From an uncultured Collinsella sp. (GTDB taxonomy: Bacteria > Actinomycetota > Coriobacteriia > Coriobacteriales > Coriobacteriaceae), in the NCBI GenBank assembly GCA_900762325.1, contig CAAFGG010000007.1, forward strand, positions 1 through 54,421: a stretch of 54,421 nt of DNA, given 5' to 3'. Made by a program: the position numbers and the translations under genes. Of the stretch, positions 51,038 through 54,421 are shown in pieces (within the stretch, counting starts at the first letter, position 1; each line of letters starts with the position of its first letter). Under the pieces are notes generated by a model. It was not told the DNA's origin and searched no databases. It worked only from the letters and a program-made list of their open reading frames with translations.

Positions 51038-51939
51038 CGGGCCTCCTCTCCGTTGCGCCAAAAAGCAAGCTCCTCGCGGTTGGCGGCGCTCAAGTATACA
51101 TGCTGTTTGTCAATCGCATCGATCACGCGGTGGACTTCGTCACCGTCGCGGCGCATCACCGCAAGGCGCAGGCAAAGCATCCAAACCTCCTGCTCCTCGG
51201 GCACGTCGAACACCAGTTGGTCGGTCACGGCCTGCGCCTCGTCGATCTGTCCAACATCGGCCAGCGCCGCCGCGTATCGAATGCGCAGCTCAAGGGTGTC
51301 CTCGCGCTCGCAGCGACGCGCAAGCAGGCGCGCGTACTGTTGGCGCTGAATCTGCGCCACGCGCCCCTCGGCCAAGCCCGAGCCCAAGTATTCGCCAAGA
51401 AAATCGCAGTATTCATTGAGGTTTTGCGCGCTCGGGTCGGTCTTAAAGGCACGTTCCAACTGCTGCAGTTTAAGGTCGGACTCCTTGGAGATCTGCGCCA
51501 CCGCCGTCGCGGCATAGTGAGCCACCTCAACGTCGTCGTTAAGCTTAGCCGCCTGCAGCTGCGCCAGGTACGCTTCGGGCTCCTCGGTGAGCATGGAGAG
51601 CATTAGGCGGCGCCGGTCTGCCGGATCGTTGACGATGAGCGCCTCCTCGAGCGGGATCACGCCCGCATCGGCTTCACGGTCGTGCACTAGGATGCTGCGA
51701 TGCAGGTCGTCGTTGAAGCGCAGCGACTCCAGCGCAGACTCTTTCAGCCCCTCGCCAAACACCGCGCCGCGGACCGATAGCAGAACCACCAGCAACGGGC
51801 CCCACAGCGGCACCAGCACTATCACAGCCAGCATGTGCCCGCGCACCGGCAGCAGGCCCAACTTCATAAGCGTCCACAGCACCAGGCAAACCAGCGAATG
51901 AATCAACAGCAAGACGGCAGCAACGACAAGCGAGATCAA
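51034..51939 (-). CDS. pelE: PelE-like membrane/TPR protein
   Basis: A 301-residue protein with two N-terminal hydrophobic helices (about 2-24 and 35-57) followed by a soluble helical domain of TPR-like repeats (for example LEEALIVNDPADRRRLMLSML and TLELRIRYAAALADVGQIDEA). This matches the architecture of PelE, which holds PelF and PelD together at the membrane. Sequence conservation of PelE is low, so the call rests on architecture and on its place between pelD and the deacetylase. It overlaps both neighbours by 4 bases. Confidence 0.82.
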   Translation of the reverse strand: MISLVVAAVLLLIHSLVCLVLWTLMKLGLLPVRGHMLAVIVLVPLWGPLLVVLLSVRGAVFGEGLKESALESLRFNDDLHRSILVHDREADAGVIPLEEALIVNDPADRRRLMLSMLTEEPEAYLAQLQAAKLNDDVEVAHYAATAVAQISKESDLKLQQLERAFKTDPSAQNLNEYCDFLGEYLGSGLAEGRVAQIQRQQYARLLARRCEREDTLELRIRYAAALADVGQIDEAQAVTDQLVFDVPEEQEVWMLCLRLAVMRRDGDEVHRVIDAIDKQHVYLSAANREELAFWRNGEEAR

Positions 51940-54074
51940 GCGGCATCCCCCTCACCGTCACCGGTGTCAGCAATGTGTTGCAGCAGCGCCACGATGTCCT
52001 CGCCGTCGACGGGCTCCACCGCAATCTGCTTTGCGCTCAGGCGCTCGCGGATAATGGGCAGATCGCACGCCTTTGCCTGGCGCATAAGCAGGTAGAGCAT
52101 GTCCCCATCGACCAGGCCCGCCGCATCGCTCTCGCGGATTGCCGACCCAATTGCGCCCACCAGCTCGCCGACAGGCTCCATGCCCGGTACCACGCGCAGG
52201 AGCAAAAAGCTGCCCATCTTGCCATCTGCCAGCGCCTGCTCGGCCGCGAGCTCTTGGCCAAAGGCAGCCTGCTTGAGCACGCAAGTGCCGTCAACGCAGC
52301 GTTTATCCTGTGCCACCGCCTCATAGTCAAAGGCACGGCCCAGCGCGCTTTCGACCAGGCCGCACAAGATGCGGAACAGATTTTGGTAATAGAGCGTCAT
52401 TTGGTTCTGGGCCGCACAGCGCACAAAGATCAACACGGCGGGTGCCCCGTCGCGCTCGATCCTGTATCCAAACATGGGAAGCCCCGGCGTCAGCTCGCGG
52501 TTCACCCACAGGTTCGAACGACCCCCGTCGCCCAAAAGGGGCGCAAGCTGCTCAAGCGTAAGCGAGCGTGCGGCATCTTCGGCAATCGCGGGACTTGCTG
52601 CCACCAGGCGTGCAAATGCCCCGCCCGAAACATGGTAGATCGCCACCGAATCGTTCTCGAGGATCTCGCCCAGAAGCTCGCAGCACTTGCGATAGATGTC
52701 GCGTGGGTTGAGCACGTCGAGCTCCTGCGTCACGGCAAAGATCTTGCCAAAGCTGTCGTGGCGACCCACGATCTGGCGCCTGTACGCACGCTTGTCCTCG
52801 ATCGCGTCGTGATAGAGCTGCGTAAGGAACGTATTGCGGTTGCGCACGAGCTCGTTTTGATCGCGCTCCGCCCTAATGGCTTCGCTGTTGCGCAGCTGCA
52901 CATAGCCGCACACGGCACCCACAACAAAGTACGCAATAAACGGCAGCCAGTTGGACGGCTCGTAGAACAGGCCCTGGAAGGTATAGCCGTACAGAGTAAA
53001 GTAACTCGCAGCCAAACCCACCGACGCCAGCAGCGCCGCAACCAGGCCAAAGTCCAAGCCATACAGCGTGCCGATCAGCACCACGTAGAGCAGGCGATAA
53101 TCGAGCACGTTGAGCTGGGTCGATTGGGAGAACAAGCGCTCCAGCACTTCAAAGAGCACCCAGGCGGCTGCCGTCTCCAGGCATTTGACAGGCAGCGTGC
53201 GCATTTGAATGCGGTCGATGGCCGCGCGCAAGGGGTTGACCTTCTTTGCACGGCCAGCATCCCAGCGAGCCTGAATGGTCGAGAGGTCGCGCAGCAAGTC
53301 GTAGCGCTGAAACCAGCCATAGCGCACGCGAGCGACGTCGCTGGCGGGCAGGGCGTAGCCGGCAGAATCGCCATAGGCAACTGAGAGCCCTGGGAACAGC
53401 GCCTTGAGGGCGTCGCCCACCTCACCCACCGTGTGATGGAAGGTATCGGCTACGTCAAGCGTCTCAAAGTTGCCATCCCAGCTGTCGAAGATACGGCGTA
53501 CCAGCACCGAAAGCTCCTCGGCACACAGCAGCGGAAACGCCGCATCCTGCGCGCCCTGCAGAGCGGCCGATCCGGTTGAGCATGCGTCGAACATCGGCAC
53601 CAAAAACGGGTCCTCCAGCGCGGCAGACGCGGTATACAGGAACGGCACGCGCAGGATCTTGGTCTGAACACCCTCGCGAGCAGCGTAGTAGCGGCACAGG
53701 TCGTTGGCTGCGTGCGCGATAATGCCCTTGCCCGTTCGCCCTGCGGCATCGGCGGCACCATCGGCACCCGCGGGCCCCGCTACATACAGCAGTTGGACCC
53801 GGCGACCCGCGCACGTACGAAAGACCGAGCGCAGCAGCTCGATATCGCCCACGGAATCGGTATGCGGGGTAAGGTAATTAGACAGGTAAACCACGCGGTC
53901 GAACTCGTAGGCCTGATCCAGGTGCTGGAGGAGCTCTTTCCACGAGGCATGGGGCGACGACTCGTCGCGGCGCGCTTCCTGCGCGGCTACAACCTTAACG
54001 TGGTCCCTAGGGAATGCCTTGGCGCAAAAGTCATCGTCAACATATGCGGTGTTGCCAACAACCAGCACCTCCAT
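51936..54074 (-). CDS. pelD: PelD-like c-di-GMP receptor with N-terminal SDR-like domain
   Basis: A 712-residue protein and first gene of the operon. Residues 1-255 form an SDR/epimerase-like Rossmann domain; the nucleotide loop is degenerate (VVGNTAYVDDD), and ILRVPFLY matches family strands. Four hydrophobic helices follow at about 300-395. A helix leads to a GAF domain (about 440-575) and a degenerate GGDEF domain (about 600-705). In the latter the active-site motif is DGDML (656-660), so cyclase activity is unlikely, but the inhibitory-site motif RESD (647-650) is intact with the correct five-residue spacing. PelD of Pseudomonas binds c-di-GMP this way. Good ribosome-binding site AGGGGAGGGG before the ATG. 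Confidence 0.9.
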   Translation of the reverse strand: MEVLVVGNTAYVDDDFCAKAFPRDHVKVVAAQEARRDESSPHASWKELLQHLDQAYEFDRVVYLSNYLTPHTDSVGDIELLRSVFRTCAGRRVQLLYVAGPAGADGAADAAGRTGKGIIAHAANDLCRYYAAREGVQTKILRVPFLYTASAALEDPFLVPMFDACSTGSAALQGAQDAAFPLLCAEELSVLVRRIFDSWDGNFETLDVADTFHHTVGEVGDALKALFPGLSVAYGDSAGYALPASDVARVRYGWFQRYDLLRDLSTIQARWDAGRAKKVNPLRAAIDRIQMRTLPVKCLETAAAWVLFEVLERLFSQSTQLNVLDYRLLYVVLIGTLYGLDFGLVAALLASVGLAASYFTLYGYTFQGLFYEPSNWLPFIAYFVVGAVCGYVQLRNSEAIRAERDQNELVRNRNTFLTQLYHDAIEDKRAYRRQIVGRHDSFGKIFAVTQELDVLNPRDIYRKCCELLGEILENDSVAIYHVSGGAFARLVAASPAIAEDAARSLTLEQLAPLLGDGGRSNLWVNRELTPGLPMFGYRIERDGAPAVLIFVRCAAQNQMTLYYQNLFRILCGLVESALGRAFDYEAVAQDKRCVDGTCVLKQAAFGQELAAEQALADGKMGSFLLLRVVPGMEPVGELVGAIGSAIRESDAAGLVDGDMLYLLMRQAKACDLPIIRERLSAKQIAVEPVDGEDIVALLQHIADTGDGEGDAA

Positions 54075-54421
54075 GGCGCACCCCTCCCCTAAAATCCACT
54101 TTTGTCATAGTCAAACATGCGTATTTTACGCTGTCAACACGAGCTGGAACGCCTTTAAGGCTGTTTTAAGAACTTTTTTAGAGGATGTAGGGACTTCGAG
54201 AGTGCAAAATGAGCGCCCAATCCGGAAGTGCGGTGAAAAACCGAGAACGGTCGACCAGACCCCTGTTTTAGACATCCGAGACCTGCACTGATAATTGTTC
54301 TCGGGGGAAGCGGGCACTGCGGGGCGCGGCAACGGCGCGCGATTTCCGCGTCGCAGCGCTACCCTGATGCTGAATGCCGGGACGATGACCCACTGACCTG
54401 CTGACGCCTCTTCGGCCGTCC
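54075..54421. other. Pel operon upstream region, no gene visible
   Basis: No credible coding frame on either strand up to the window edge. The part next to pelD holds a promoter candidate; the distal part is GC-rich with no clear repeat. A gene beyond the edge could begin or end outside the window. Confidence 0.5.
54119..54137 (-). promoter_or_regulatory. Pel operon -35 element overlapping a palindrome
   Basis: On the minus strand a consensus -35 TTGACA (54132-54137) is followed at once by GCGTAAAATACGC (54119-54131), a 5-3-5 inverted repeat in the expected spacer. The -10 is not convincing. The palindrome could be an operator. Confidence 0.45.

Noticed and set aside
1..54421. CRISPR array, prophage or IS transposase
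   Set aside because: No regularly spaced direct repeats, phage structural genes or transposase motifs were found in the window.

Overview
The window reads as a chromosomal segment of a high-GC Coriobacteriia-type actinobacterium, most likely a gut Collinsella. This is inferred from gene order, protein style and base composition, because no 16S gene is present. Almost every gene is on the minus strand, in long tightly packed operons with many 1-14 nt overlaps and frequent GTG starts.

Positions 1-660 are a compositional oddity: an AT-rich, 5'-truncated peptidase S51 gene follows about 50 GC-rich bases, then a coding-like remnant. Positions 666-7601 hold DUF523, ftsH, a cobalamin adenosyltransferase (plus strand), a MATE exporter, a SpoU-type rRNA methyltransferase, folA and thyA. 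At 7768-8532 (plus strand) lies an unusual fusion of a DUF134 DNA-binding domain, a NifX-like domain and a His/Cys-rich tail. It has two CATATG-centred palindromes around its promoter and an internal ribosome-binding site.

Positions 8650-23543 (minus) form a core block: yloU, fakA, recG, rsmD, coaD, a coiled-coil protein, DUF177, rpmF, plsX, acpP, rnc, smc, ftsY, ffh. It joins phospholipid synthesis, ribosome maturation, chromosome condensation and the SRP pathway. Two identical tRNA-Asn genes and a dispersed palindrome separate it from a second core block at 24086-35603: rimP, nusA, infB, rbfA, nrnA, truB, ribF, dnaG, rpoD. That block begins with a good promoter and a terminator-like hairpin in a leader of about 72 nt. 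NusA ends in a C-x9-C-x10-C-x2-H motif, and ylxR is missing.

Positions 35974-42866 carry a small lipoprotein, leuS, guaB, a ModE-like HTH protein and a PLP-fold protein lacking its catalytic lysine. The intergenic stretches here are rich in long inverted repeats that look like structured RNA or small non-autonomous repeats.

Positions 42979-54074 are the most interesting part: one eight-gene, translationally coupled operon, pelD-pelE-pelA(deacetylase)-pelF-pelG-cotH-VTC-DUF4956. The first five genes are a Gram-positive-type Pel exopolysaccharide machine. PelD has an N-terminal SDR-like domain and keeps a c-di-GMP I-site (RESD) five residues before a degenerate GGDEF (DGDML). The last three encode a lipoprotein CotH-type kinase, a VTC polyphosphate-polymerase-type protein and a DUF4956 membrane protein. 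The arrangement suggests that cationic exopolysaccharide production is coupled to extracellular phosphorylation or polyphosphate. That coupling is inference.
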